21,782 nucleotides of DNA from an uncultured Fusobacteriaceae bacterium (GTDB taxonomy: Bacteria > Fusobacteriota > Fusobacteriia > Fusobacteriales > Fusobacteriaceae): assembly GCA_947072715.1 (NCBI GenBank), contig CAMTJB010000001.1, positions 1-21,782 of the forward strand, written 5' to 3'. The notes below the pieces were generated by a model. That model was not told the origin of the DNA, searched no databases, and saw nothing but the letters and a program-made list of their open reading frames with translations. Positions 1 through 7,642 of the stretch are shown piece after piece; the stretch's first letter is position 1; every line of letters begins with the position of its first letter. A program made the translations under genes and the position numbers.

Positions 1-667
1 GTTGAATACTATCAACACTAATATTTTTTACACTCTTATCCATATACCCCATACCTATGTATCCAATAGCATTTTTGTTACTTGTAACTTCTTGTTTAAT
101 AGATTCATTAGAGGGCATATAAAGAATGTTTTTACCGTATTCTTCACTACCTTTACTATTACCATTTCTAACTATATGTTCTTTGAAAAATTCATGGGTA
201 CCAGAAGAAGAGTCACGTGATAAAACAACTATTTCAGAATCACTTCCTCCAAGAGTTTTCCAATTTACTATTTCACCTCTAAAAATTTTACCCAAATCCT
301 CAGAACTAATATTTATTAAATTATTTTCAAGATTAGTTATTATAGTAATCCCGTCATAACCTAATATAGTTTCGTTAACATCAATGTTATTTTTTTTTGC
401 TAGTTCTATTTCACTTTGTTTTATATCTCTAGATGCCATTGCAATATCGGTAGTCCCATTGATAAGAGAAGAAATTCCTACTCCAGAACCTCCTCCAGTT
501 ACAGCAATTCTTATTCTATTTTTTGTCATATATCCTTCTACTATGGCTTGAGAAGCATTGACAATAGTGTCAGAACCTTTAATCTGTACAATCTTTGAAT
601 TGGCACTTAAATTTACTGAAAATAGACTACTAAAAACTAAAAATCCTAATACAATTTTTTTTTTCAT
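1..667 (-). CDS. pstS: Phosphate ABC transporter substrate-binding protein PstS (3' end cut by window)
   Basis: Periplasmic phosphate-binding protein that delivers phosphate to the PstCA permease. Translating the minus strand from the ATG at 667-665 gives 222 codons open to the window edge. Residues 1-22 form a Sec signal peptide (MKKK, a hydrophobic core, then LSA before the mature start). There is no lipobox cysteine, which suggests a soluble periplasmic protein in a diderm cell. The mature protein opens with the family-typical KGSDTIV and later has TGGGSGVG and SRDSSSGTHEFF, the latter being the serine/glycine loop and arginine-aspartate pair that contact phosphate in PstS. A strong ribosome site (AGGAGGA, complement of 674-680) lies just upstream. 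It is unusual in being divergent from pstCAB-phoU instead of leading that operon. Family assignment is secure; the C-terminal third is not visible. Confidence 0.95.
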   Translation of the reverse strand, partial: MKKKIVLGFLVFSSLFSVNLSANSKIVQIKGSDTIVNASQAIVEGYMTKNRIRIAVTGGGSGVGISSLINGTTDIAMASRDIKQSEIELAKKNNIDVNETILGYDGITIITNLENNLINISSEDLGKIFRGEIVNWKTLGGSDSEIVVLSRDSSSGTHEFFKEHIVRNGNSKGSEEYGKNILYMPSNESIKQEVTSNKNAIGYIGMGYMDKSVKNISVDSIQ

Positions 668-701
668 TATTTTTCCTCCTAAAATGAATTTATATTGATA
701 T

Positions 702-753
702 ATTATAATTTATATGTGAAGCAAAGATAAATTCAATGTAAAAATAGTGTAAA
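702..753 (-). promoter_or_regulatory. pstS promoter with four-half-site Pho box
   Basis: Read on the minus strand there are four hexamers spaced exactly 11 bp apart: TTTACA (753-748), TTTACA (742-737), TTTATC (731-726) and TTCACA (720-715). They are followed by a TATAAT -10 at 707-702. The inferred transcript start is near 695, so the array spans about -58 to -20, the place where Bacillus-type PhoP core boxes (TT[A/C/T]A[A/C]A repeats) sit. There is no good -35 hexamer, as expected for an activator-dependent promoter. The match to the PhoP consensus is from memory of the Bacillus literature. The regulator gene is not in this window. Confidence 0.72.
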
Positions 754-759
754 AAATTT

Positions 760-813
760 TTAACATTACTTTAACACAATATTCATCATTACTTAACAAT
801 GATTTATTATAAT
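760..813 (+). promoter_or_regulatory. pstCAB-phoU promoter with four-half-site Pho box
   Basis: The plus strand carries TTAACA at 760, 771 and 793 and a degenerate TTCATC at 782, all in exact 11-bp register. TATAAT follows at 808-813. With a start near 820 the array covers roughly -60 to -22, matching the position of PhoP core boxes in Firmicutes. No -35 hexamer is recognisable. The array mirrors the pstS array on the other strand; the two adjoin with only 6 bp (754-759) between their outer half-sites. Expected behaviour is induction under phosphate starvation (inference). Confidence 0.78.
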
Positions 814-855
814 TTTAAATGTACAGAATGATGTTTTTAAGAGGAGACTATTAAA

Positions 856-1737
856 ATGAATAAAACTAGAAAGTATCTTGATAAATTTTCTAAATATGCC
901 CATTCTTTTGTTGGGATTTTTAATGTGGTAATAGTAATGTTGATATTTGCATTTATATTTTTAAATAGTATAAATTTTTTTAGAGAATATTCAATAAAAA
1001 AATTTATATTGGGAAATGAATGGATTTCACTCTCGGGAAAATTTGGAATATTGCCTTTGTTGGTAGGAACGTTTTGGGTAACCTTCATAGCACTAATTAT
1101 AGCTGTCCCTTTTGGAATTTTAACAGCACTTTATATAAATGAATATGCCACTAAAAAAATTAGAAAATATCTTAAAATATGTATTGAAACTATGGCGGCT
1201 ATTCCTTCAGTAGTACTAGGATTTATAGGACTTTCTGTTTTTTCAATACCAATAAAAAGAATTTTTTCATTAAATACAGGGTTAACAGCATTAACTGGAG
1301 GAATAGTATTAGCTTTTATGGCAATTCCTACTATTGTAAGTTTTTCAGATGATGCTTTAGAGTCTTTAGATAGCTCTTATAAAGAAGCTTCTTTTGCTCT
1401 AGGAGCTAATAAATTAGAAACATTGATAAAAATACTTATACCGGCTGCTTTTCCTGGAATTTTTGCTGGAATAATGTTAGGATTTGGAAGAATTGTAGGA
1501 GAAACTATGGCTGTGCTTATGATAACAGGAAATTCACCTATTATGGCTAAAACACCATTATCTCCTGTTAGAGCTCTAACAGCTACAATTGCATCTGAAA
1601 TGGGAGAAGTTGTTCAAGGAAGTACACATTATTATGCTCTTTTCGCCATTGGACTGGTTCTATTTATAATCAGTTTTGCTACAACAAGTATAGCTGATAT
1701 TTATGTGCGAAAATCTAGAAAACTAATGGGAAAATAA
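856..1737 (+). CDS. pstC: Phosphate ABC transporter permease PstC
   Basis: Inner-membrane permease subunit that forms the phosphate channel with PstA. The 293-residue protein has about six hydrophobic segments. The first is at about residues 20-38, and several more lie between 65 and 285. The cytoplasmic coupling loop carries the ABC-permease EAA motif EASFALG (177-183), followed by IPAAFPGI and GRIVGETMAV, both typical of PstC. The start ATG has GAGGAG upstream at 841-846. It is the first gene of pstC-pstA-pstB-phoU, with only 9 bp to pstA. Length is close to the usual 300 or so residues. Assignment to PstC rather than PstA rests on order and on the GETMAVLM signature; PstA has GETAPIMF. Confidence 0.95.
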   Translation: MNKTRKYLDKFSKYAHSFVGIFNVVIVMLIFAFIFLNSINFFREYSIKKFILGNEWISLSGKFGILPLLVGTFWVTFIALIIAVPFGILTALYINEYATKKIRKYLKICIETMAAIPSVVLGFIGLSVFSIPIKRIFSLNTGLTALTGGIVLAFMAIPTIVSFSDDALESLDSSYKEASFALGANKLETLIKILIPAAFPGIFAGIMLGFGRIVGETMAVLMITGNSPIMAKTPLSPVRALTATIASEMGEVVQGSTHYYALFAIGLVLFIISFATTSIADIYVRKSRKLMGK

Positions 1738-1746
1738 GGAGGCATT

Positions 1747-2592
1747 ATGAGTATTTTAAAAGGTAAAAGTGGAAAAAATATAGAGTTATTTATAAAAATA
1801 TCAGGTTTACTTTCAATTTTACCAATTTTTATAATATTGGGTTATATAGGTGTAAAAGGAATTTCAGGGATAAATTGGGAATTTTTAACAGCAGTCCCTA
1901 AAAATGGAATGCGTTCTGGAGGAATAGGACCTGCGATTTTAGGAACAATTTATTTAACGTTAGGAACAATTTGTGTTTCAGTTCCATTTGGAGTATTAAC
2001 AGGAATTTATTTAGTAGAATATGCAAAAGATAACTTATTATCTAGAATAATAAATTTAACAATAATAAATTTATCAGGTATTCCAAGTATAATTTATGGA
2101 TTATTTGGCATGGCACTCTTTGTACTTTTTTTCGATTTTGGAATTTCTATAATTTCAGGATCTTTGACACTGGGGATAATGTGTCTTCCTGTAATAATAA
2201 CTTCTACTAGAGAAGCATTATTAGCTATTTCAAAAGATTTAAGGGAAGCTTCCCTAGCTCTAGGTGCAACAAGAATGGAAACTATTTATAAAATTGTAGT
2301 TCCTGCAGCTTCCCCAGGAATATTAACAGGAATTATCCTGAGTATATCAAGAGCAGCAGGGGAAACAGCTCCTATTATGTTTACAGCAGTAGCGTTCTAT
2401 CTTCCATTTTTACCAGAAAGTCCTTGGGATCAAGTAATGGCTTTACCGTACCATCTTTACGTAATATCCACTCAGGTTCCAAATATGCCATCTAAAAATA
2501 TTTTTGGTACACTTTTAATATTAGTATTTATAAGTGTAGGATTTAATCTAATAGGAGCTTTAATTAGGGATAAATTTAATAAAAGAGTTTAA
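1747..2592 (+). CDS. pstA: Phosphate ABC transporter permease PstA
   Basis: Second membrane subunit of the phosphate importer. The 281-residue protein has about six membrane segments. The EAA coupling loop is EASLALG (167-173), followed by VPAASPGI and then RAAGETAPIMF (202-212), the typical PstA signature. Another PstA-like feature is NWEFLTAVP followed by GGIGPAILGT (about 43-67). It sits 9 bp after pstC and 18 bp before pstB, with GGAGG just upstream of its ATG, so the three are co-transcribed. No defects are seen and the length is normal. Confidence 0.95.
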   Translation: MSILKGKSGKNIELFIKISGLLSILPIFIILGYIGVKGISGINWEFLTAVPKNGMRSGGIGPAILGTIYLTLGTICVSVPFGVLTGIYLVEYAKDNLLSRIINLTIINLSGIPSIIYGLFGMALFVLFFDFGISIISGSLTLGIMCLPVIITSTREALLAISKDLREASLALGATRMETIYKIVVPAASPGILTGIILSISRAAGETAPIMFTAVAFYLPFLPESPWDQVMALPYHLYVISTQVPNMPSKNIFGTLLILVFISVGFNLIGALIRDKFNKRV

Positions 2593-2610
2593 AAAAATGG
2601 AGGAGTATAT

Positions 2611-3366
2611 ATGAATATAAGAATAAAAGTTAGAGATTTCAGTTTTTCTTATGGAGAATCAAAAGCATTGGAAAATATTAACATTGATATTTATAAAAAT
2701 AAAGTAACCGCCTTTATAGGACCATCAGGTTGTGGGAAATCAACATTTTTAAGATCTTTTAACAGAATGAATGATCTAATATCAGATATAAAATATGAAG
2801 GTGAAATTCTTTTAGATGGAGAACAAATTTTTAATAATAATTATGATTTAGTGGAACTCAGAAAAAAAATAGGAATGGTATTCCAAAAACCAAATCCATT
2901 CCCAAAGTCAATATATGAAAATTTAGTTTATGCTCCAAAATTACATGGGGAAAAAAATAAGGAGAAATTAAATGAAATAGTAGAGTCGTCTCTTAAAGCT
3001 GTTGCTCTTTGGGAAGAGGTGAAAGATAAACTTCATAAATCAGCATTAAGTTTATCAGGAGGACAGCAGCAAAGATTATGTATAGCGAGAGCTATATCTG
3101 TAAATCCTGAAGTTTTACTTATGGATGAACCAACTTCAGCATTGGATCCCATATCAACTTCAAAAATTGAAGAATTAATAACTACTTTAGCTGAGAAATA
3201 TACTATTATAATTGTAACGCATAATATGCAACAAGCCTCTAGAATATCTGATTATACAGGTTTTTTTTATAAAGGAATATTGGAGGAGTTTGATAAAACA
3301 GAATTAATTTTTACTAATCCTAAAAATAAAAAAACTGAAGATTATATAACAGGAAAATTTGGATAA
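2611..3366 (+). CDS. pstB: Phosphate import ATP-binding protein PstB
   Basis: ATPase that powers PstSCA phosphate uptake on the cytoplasmic face. All ABC motifs are intact in the 251 residues: Walker [10 protein letters not shown] (37-45), the Q-loop at [10 protein letters not shown] (91-100), signature LSGGQ (148-152), Walker B VLLMDEP (168-174), and the switch histidine in THN (H204). [11 protein letters not shown] is diagnostic for PstB within the ABC superfamily, as is the early NRMND (51-55). The start has GGAGG upstream. It is third in the pst operon and is followed by phoU after 32 bp. Confidence 0.97.
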   Translation: MNIRIKVRDFSFSYGESKALENINIDIYKNKVTAFIGPSGCGKSTFLRSFNRMNDLISDIKYEGEILLDGEQIFNNNYDLVELRKKIGMVFQKPNPFPKSIYENLVYAPKLHGEKNKEKLNEIVESSLKAVALWEEVKDKLHKSALSLSGGQQQRLCIARAISVNPEVLLMDEPTSALDPISTSKIEELITTLAEKYTIIIVTHNMQQASRISDYTGFFYKGILEEFDKTELIFTNPKNKKTEDYITGKFG

Positions 3367-3398
3367 AAAATTATATTATTATAAAAGAGGTGTAAAAT

Positions 3399-4082
3399 AT
3401 GAAAAATTTAAAAGAAAGTTTATTTCAAATGGATAAAAATTATTTAGAAATGCTTAAATATCTTAATCGTGCTATTGATTTAAATATAGAAGCTTTAGAA
3501 AAAGGAGAATCAGAAGCTACTATTTTAGGTGAAAGTATAGTAACAGAAAATTATTTGAATAATATGGAAGTTAGTATAAAGGAAGAAGCGATAATAATAA
3601 TTGCAAGATTTCAACCTGCAGCAAAAGATTTAAGAAAGTTAATTATGTATATTGACAGTGTAAGAGTTTTAGAGAGAATGGGAGATTTATTAAAAGGGTG
3701 TTTATCAGTAATAAAAAAATTAGAAGAAAAAAAATCTTTAGTAACAATGAGTTTATCTGAAAAAATACTTCCAGTACTTGAGAAAATAAAAATAATTTAC
3801 GAAACGTATATATCTGCGTTTACTCAGGGTGATGAAACTTTGCTTTATCCTTTGTTATTAAGTGATGAAGAGATAGATAAAATTATTTCATGCAATAATG
3901 ATTGTATAATAGAAATTATGAAGAGTGATATAGAAATTATTGAGTCAGGTACACTTTTATTATTATTAGATAAAAAATACGAAAGAGTTTCTGATCATGT
4001 AAATCATTTAGTAAAAAATTTAATATATATATTAAAAGGTGATAATATAAGAAAAAATGAACTTATTGAAAGATTGGATTAA
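3399..4082 (+). CDS. phoU: Phosphate-uptake regulator PhoU
   Basis: Predicted cytoplasmic all-helical protein of 227 residues, the usual PhoU size, built of two similar three-helix bundles. The bundle signatures are visible: PAAKDLRKLIMYIDSVRVLERMGD in the first half (with its E/D-rich metal site) and DKKYERVSDHVNHL in the second. PhoU represses the Pho response when phosphate is plentiful by linking PstB to the sensor kinase, and limits uptake. The gene closes the pst operon and is followed by a strong terminator. No phoR/phoB-type pair adjoins it, so the two-component partner must be encoded elsewhere. Confidence 0.92.
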   Translation: MKNLKESLFQMDKNYLEMLKYLNRAIDLNIEALEKGESEATILGESIVTENYLNNMEVSIKEEAIIIIARFQPAAKDLRKLIMYIDSVRVLERMGDLLKGCLSVIKKLEEKKSLVTMSLSEKILPVLEKIKIIYETYISAFTQGDETLLYPLLLSDEEIDKIISCNNDCIIEIMKSDIEIIESGTLLLLLDKKYERVSDHVNHLVKNLIYILKGDNIRKNELIERLD

Positions 4083-4100
4083 AAAAAAATAAGATATAAA

Positions 4101-4140
4101 TAGAAAAAATGACATTAATTTTATAATGTCATTTTTTCTA
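4101..4140. terminator. Terminator of the pst-phoU operon
   Basis: Perfect 17-bp inverted repeat: 4101-4117 pairs with 4124-4140 around the 6-nt loop ATTTTA. The A-rich 5' arm and T-rich 3' arm make it a usable rho-independent terminator, with TTTTTT near its 3' end. It begins 18 bp after the phoU stop codon. Confidence 0.85.
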
Positions 4141-4148
4141 TTATATAT

Positions 4149-4177
4149 TTGCAACCTTACATAAAATGTGTTACAAT
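4149..4177 (+). promoter_or_regulatory. Promoter of the envelope two-gene unit
   Basis: TTGCAA (4149-4154), a 17-bp spacer and TACAAT (4172-4177), with an extended -10 TGT before it (4169-4171). The predicted transcript starts near 4184, about 60 nt before the L,D-transpeptidase-like gene. It lies immediately after the pst terminator, which supports an independent transcription unit. Confidence 0.6.
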
Positions 4178-4246
4178 TATTTAAGATTACTTTAGAAAAT
4201 AATGGTATATTTGCAGTGATACAAAAAAAATGGATAGGTGAAAATT

Positions 4247-5470
4247 GTGAAAAAAAAATGGAGTTTTTTATTAGGAATTATAATGTTAGGAAATATAAGT
4301 TGTACCAATAGTAATATTAATGAGGAAAAAATAATTCATAAAGAAAAGGAAGTAGCAGTTCTTGATGAAAACCAAATAACGACTTTAAAAATACATACCA
4401 ATGAAATACCTAAAGATATTCCTTTTCTAGAAAAATACAAGGGTGGACATCCAGATTTGCTGGAATATATTTTTATTAGAACTTTAACTGCAAATTTAAG
4501 AGATAAACCAGGTACCAATGGTAAAATTTTAGAGAAGATTAATTTTAATGAGAAAGTAAAACTTATTGGAAAAGTTGAAAACAAGGGGACAATATGGTTT
4601 AAAGTAGAGAGTCAAAATAAAAATATCGGTTATATATCTGATAGAGTGGCATTAGCTAGAACATTTAGATTTGAAGAATCTTTAAATAAAATAAAAGAAG
4701 CAGAAAAATTTATAAATGATTCAGAAAAAAATGGTTATGAACTAGCTATAGTTAATTCATATTCACCAAATCCAAATAATATTCAAAGAGATAGAAGTAA
4801 AGATAAAGATAAATATGGAACATTTTATGATCAAAATATTTCAGGATTTAATGAGGGTGAAGAAATATTTATACCTGATAGATCAATATTAGCAATAAAA
4901 GAAAAAAAAGGGAATAAGTTAAAAGTGGATGTAGCTTCAATAAAGGAAGATTTAGTTGTAACAAATAGTAGAATTAGAAAAATGGATAAATTAACTAAGA
5001 AACCTATTAACAAAGCAATAACAATTGATGTAGAAAATCAAAATATGATAATTTTTGAAAAAATATCTGGGGAATGGACTATAATTTCATATGTATGGAG
5101 TAAGACAGGAATGGAAAGTCAAGTTGGATTTGAAACACCCAAAGGGATTTTTTTAGCAGCGGTTTCTAAATATGAAATGCTATATAATAGTGAAATAGGT
5201 GAACAACAAGGGCTTGCTAAATATGCAACAAGATTTTCAGGTGGTGGATATATTCATGGAACACCACTAAATTATGAAGAAAATATAAATAAAGAATATT
5301 TTTTAGCACAAAAAGAAATGACACTGGGAACTTTAACAGGAACAAGAAAATGTGTGAGAACTTCAGAACCACATGCAAAATTTTTATTTAATTGGATTTT
5401 GAATGAAAAACCAAATAAAAATAAAAATGACCAATACATAGAAGAGAATATTTTAGTAATAGCAATTTAA
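4247..5470 (+). CDS. SH3-domain L,D-transpeptidase-family (YkuD) lipoprotein
   Basis: Probable peptidoglycan cross-linking or protein-anchoring enzyme of the outer envelope. I chose GTG 4247, which has AGGTG six bases upstream; GTG 4238 is possible but has no ribosome site. The N-terminus is a short basic, hydrophobic signal ending GNISC (Cys19), a weak lipobox. Residues about 70-140 look like a bacterial SH3 domain (ANLRDKPG, then IWFKV and IGYIS), with a second SH3-like stretch near 190-250. The C-terminal third, about 255-407, is YkuD-like: AITIDVENQNMIIF, FETPKG, YIHGTPL (His337), and KCVR (Cys369) as the likely catalytic cysteine with its following arginine. The usual SHGC is replaced by TRKC, so it is a divergent member. 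It is co-transcribed with the OmpA-like lipoprotein 27 bp downstream. Domain call is fairly sure; activity is inferred. Confidence 0.78.
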   Translation: MKKKWSFLLGIIMLGNISCTNSNINEEKIIHKEKEVAVLDENQITTLKIHTNEIPKDIPFLEKYKGGHPDLLEYIFIRTLTANLRDKPGTNGKILEKINFNEKVKLIGKVENKGTIWFKVESQNKNIGYISDRVALARTFRFEESLNKIKEAEKFINDSEKNGYELAIVNSYSPNPNNIQRDRSKDKDKYGTFYDQNISGFNEGEEIFIPDRSILAIKEKKGNKLKVDVASIKEDLVVTNSRIRKMDKLTKKPINKAITIDVENQNMIIFEKISGEWTIISYVWSKTGMESQVGFETPKGIFLAAVSKYEMLYNSEIGEQQGLAKYATRFSGGGYIHGTPLNYEENINKEYFLAQKEMTLGTLTGTRKCVRTSEPHAKFLFNWILNEKPNKNKNDQYIEENILVIAI

Positions 5471-5497
5471 AATAAAAATATAAAAAGGAGTTTAAAA

Positions 5498-6037
5498 ATG
5501 AAAAAAATATTTATAGTAGTTGCTATGGTTATAGCGGTAGTAGGGTGTTCATCAAGTAGGGTTAAAGATTTGAATATTAATTCAAAAGATAACTTAGTAA
5601 TTGAAAACGTTAATTCAGACAGAAGAAAATTAGAGGATATTATTGTATTTAATCAAGATGGAGTAAGTATAAGAAGAGAAGGAAATAATTTGATTCTTTC
5701 AATGGATGAGAATGTTCTTTTTGATTTTAATAAATATCAAGTTAAAAATAGAGTGAAAAATAGTTTAAATACTCTTTCTAGAGCATTGGTGGAGAATTCA
5801 GATATTAGAATAAAAATTGATGGTTATACAGATAATATAGGGTCTGAGAATACAAATTTAGTTTTATCATTGAAAAGAGCAAAAGCGATAAAAGAATATT
5901 TGATAATTAGAGGAGTTACAGGAAATAATATAACTGTGGAAGGATATGGAGAAAGTGATCCAAAAACTTCTAATGAAACGGAAGATGAAAGATCACAAAA
6001 TAGAAGAGTTGAATTTATAATTTCAAGAGCTTATTAA
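5498..6037 (+). CDS. OmpA/Pal-family peptidoglycan-associated lipoprotein
   Basis: 179-residue outer-membrane lipoprotein expected to tether the outer membrane to peptidoglycan. The signal peptide ends in the lipobox AVVGC (Cys17). After a linker to about residue 70, the OmpA C-terminal domain fills the rest: VLFDFNKYQ (73-81), then GYTDNIGS with Asp112 and LSLKRA with Arg127, the pair that binds the peptide stem in Pal/OmpA. VEGYGESDP and RSQNRRVEF (165-173) complete the fold. The start has AAGGAG at good spacing. It is co-transcribed with the L,D-transpeptidase-like gene, so both may act on the same sacculus. It lacks the tol gene neighbours that would make it a clear Pal, so I leave the symbol blank. 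Confidence 0.88.
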   Translation: MKKIFIVVAMVIAVVGCSSSRVKDLNINSKDNLVIENVNSDRRKLEDIIVFNQDGVSIRREGNNLILSMDENVLFDFNKYQVKNRVKNSLNTLSRALVENSDIRIKIDGYTDNIGSENTNLVLSLKRAKAIKEYLIIRGVTGNNITVEGYGESDPKTSNETEDERSQNRRVEFIISRAY

Positions 6038-6042
6038 ACTAA

Positions 6043-6085
6043 TTATATAAAAAATGGCGATAAATAATCGTCTTTTTTTATATAA
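6043..6085 (+). terminator. Terminator after the OmpA-like gene
   Basis: Hairpin of 19 pairs with one mismatch and one G-U pair: 6043-6061 with 6067-6085, loop AAATA. The 3' arm contains T7 (6073-6079), giving a rho-independent terminator shape. It ends 21 bp before the MATE gene, whose promoter is therefore either hidden in this hairpin region or supplied by read-through. Confidence 0.72.
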
Positions 6086-6106
6086 AAAATTTTTTCAGGG
6101 AGAAAA

Positions 6107-7456
6107 ATGAAGAGAAATATTGTGAAAAAACAATTTTATGAAAATTTTATAGGTATAGGGTTACCGTTAGTAATACAACAATTTTTATCATCTTCATTAA
6201 ATTTTATAGATAATTTAATGATAGGAAAATTGGGGACAGAATATATAGCAGCAGTTGGATTTGCTAATCAAACATATAGAGTTCAAGATTTATTTTTATT
6301 TGGAGCTTATAGTGGTATGGGAGTTTTTATTTCTCAATATAATGGAAAAAAAGATTTTAAAACAATAAAACAAATATTGGGTGGAATGATGATAGTTGGT
6401 TTTATACTGTCTTTTTTATTTACTATTATGGGATTATTTTTTTCAAATGAAATAATTTTAATTTTTACAAAAGATAAAAGAGTTTTAGAAATAGGATCTA
6501 TTTATTTAAAATTATCATCTTTTTCATATATTATTTCTGCATTTGCATTTGCAATTAGTTTTGCTCTTAGGTCCATTGGGAAAACAAAATTACCCATGGT
6601 GGCATCGGCAATAGGAATAATAATGAATACAATTTTAAATTATTTGCTTATCTATGGAAATTATGGTTTTCCAAGGTTAGAAGAGAGAGGAGCAGCTATT
6701 GCAACTGTAATAGCCAGAGTTATACAATTTATAATAATTATTTATTTAGTATGTATATATGATTATGGATTAAAAGATAGATTTAGGAAATATTTAGGAA
6801 TTTCTTTAAATTTAGTTAGAGAAATAATAAAAGTATCTATTCCTATTTTTATGACAGAAGCTTTTTGGATATTGGGAACAATAACACTTACCGTTGCATA
6901 TTCTAAATTGGGTACAAATGAAGCAGCGGCAATTCAAATTGCTGATATTATATTTTCTATTGCAGGAATAATTTTTATGGGGATTTCTAATGCAACATCG
7001 GTTATAATTGGAAAAAGTATAGGTAGTGGAAAGAAGAAACTAGCAGCTATTTATTCTTCTAAGGCATTGAAATTAGCAGTTGTTTTTTCTATTTTTACAG
7101 TTATAGTTATACAGTTAGCAGCGGATCCTATACTAAAACTGTATAATTTAAATGAAAATATTTTTGAAATGGTCTTATTAACAATGAGGGTATTTGGATT
7201 TGCTATGTTTTTTAAATTAATAAATTGGACTTTATTGGTTGGGATTTTAAGAGCTGGAGGAGATACTAAAATCGCTTTTTTTCTAGATGTGGCAACTTTA
7301 TATATATTTGCAATACCCATGGCATTTATTTGTGTATATTTTAGAGTTCCAGTATATATAACTGTTGCAGTTGTAAATATTGAAGAAGTTATAAAATTAT
7401 TTTTTGCATTGAAAAGATATAAATCTATGAAGTGGTTGAAAGATATAACTGTATAA
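6107..7456 (+). CDS. MATE-family multidrug/metabolite exporter
   Basis: 449-residue integral membrane protein with about twelve hydrophobic segments, the standard MATE size and topology. Family features are IGLPLVIQQF and DNLMIGKLG in the first segments, AAVGFANQ (69-76), and a second-half repeat with EAAAIQIADIIFS. Like other MATE proteins it should use a Na+ or H+ gradient to expel cationic drugs or metabolites; the substrate cannot be read from the sequence. The ribosome site AGGGAG lies eight bases before the ATG. The stretch after the gene to 7560 shows only weak short inverted repeats (for example 7463-7478), with no convincing terminator. Confidence 0.92.
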   Translation: MKRNIVKKQFYENFIGIGLPLVIQQFLSSSLNFIDNLMIGKLGTEYIAAVGFANQTYRVQDLFLFGAYSGMGVFISQYNGKKDFKTIKQILGGMMIVGFILSFLFTIMGLFFSNEIILIFTKDKRVLEIGSIYLKLSSFSYIISAFAFAISFALRSIGKTKLPMVASAIGIIMNTILNYLLIYGNYGFPRLEERGAAIATVIARVIQFIIIIYLVCIYDYGLKDRFRKYLGISLNLVREIIKVSIPIFMTEAFWILGTITLTVAYSKLGTNEAAAIQIADIIFSIAGIIFMGISNATSVIIGKSIGSGKKKLAAIYSSKALKLAVVFSIFTVIVIQLAADPILKLYNLNENIFEMVLLTMRVFGFAMFFKLINWTLLVGILRAGGDTKIAFFLDVATLYIFAIPMAFICVYFRVPVYITVAVVNIEEVIKLFFALKRYKSMKWLKDITV

Positions 7457-7560
7457 TTTTAAAATAACAATAGTTATTATATGGTTACTAACTTTAATTA
7501 AGAGAAAATAAGGAGTTTATAAGTTTTAGCAATACAAATAATATACGAAATAAATATTTC

Positions 7561-7589
7561 TTTACTCAACTATGTATTTATGATATAAT
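7561..7589 (+). promoter_or_regulatory. Promoter of the NSS transporter gene
   Basis: TTTACT (7561-7566), a 17-bp spacer and TATAAT (7584-7589) with an extended TGA before it (7581-7583). The predicted start is near 7596, leaving a leader of about 47 nt that ends in the unusually G-rich ribosome site AGGGGGGG (7631-7638). Confidence 0.72.
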
Positions 7590-7642
7590 GTTTAAACGTA
7601 AATTTTTTAGTAAATATTATTATTGTTAATAGGGGGGGCATT

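Noticed and set aside
837..1088. Minus-strand open frame overlapping the start of pstC, and similar antisense frames at 4336-4584, 7051-7320, 8344-8610 and 13199-13666
   Set aside because: These are shadows of conserved genes in A/T-rich DNA, without ribosome sites or recognisable protein features.
7510..7515. AAGGAG suggesting a small gene between MATE and the NSS transporter
   Set aside because: No start codon or open frame follows at a workable distance.
7532..7547. ATACAAATAATATACG occurring here and again at 14464-14479 as a shared operator
   Set aside because: Exact 16-base matches are expected by chance in DNA this rich in A and T. The second copy lies on the nhaC -10 and start region, while the first is upstream of a promoter, so the contexts differ.
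7632..7638. G7 run before the NSS transporter as a phase-variable tract
   Set aside because: It lies at the ribosome-binding position, is short, and one sequence gives no evidence of length variation.
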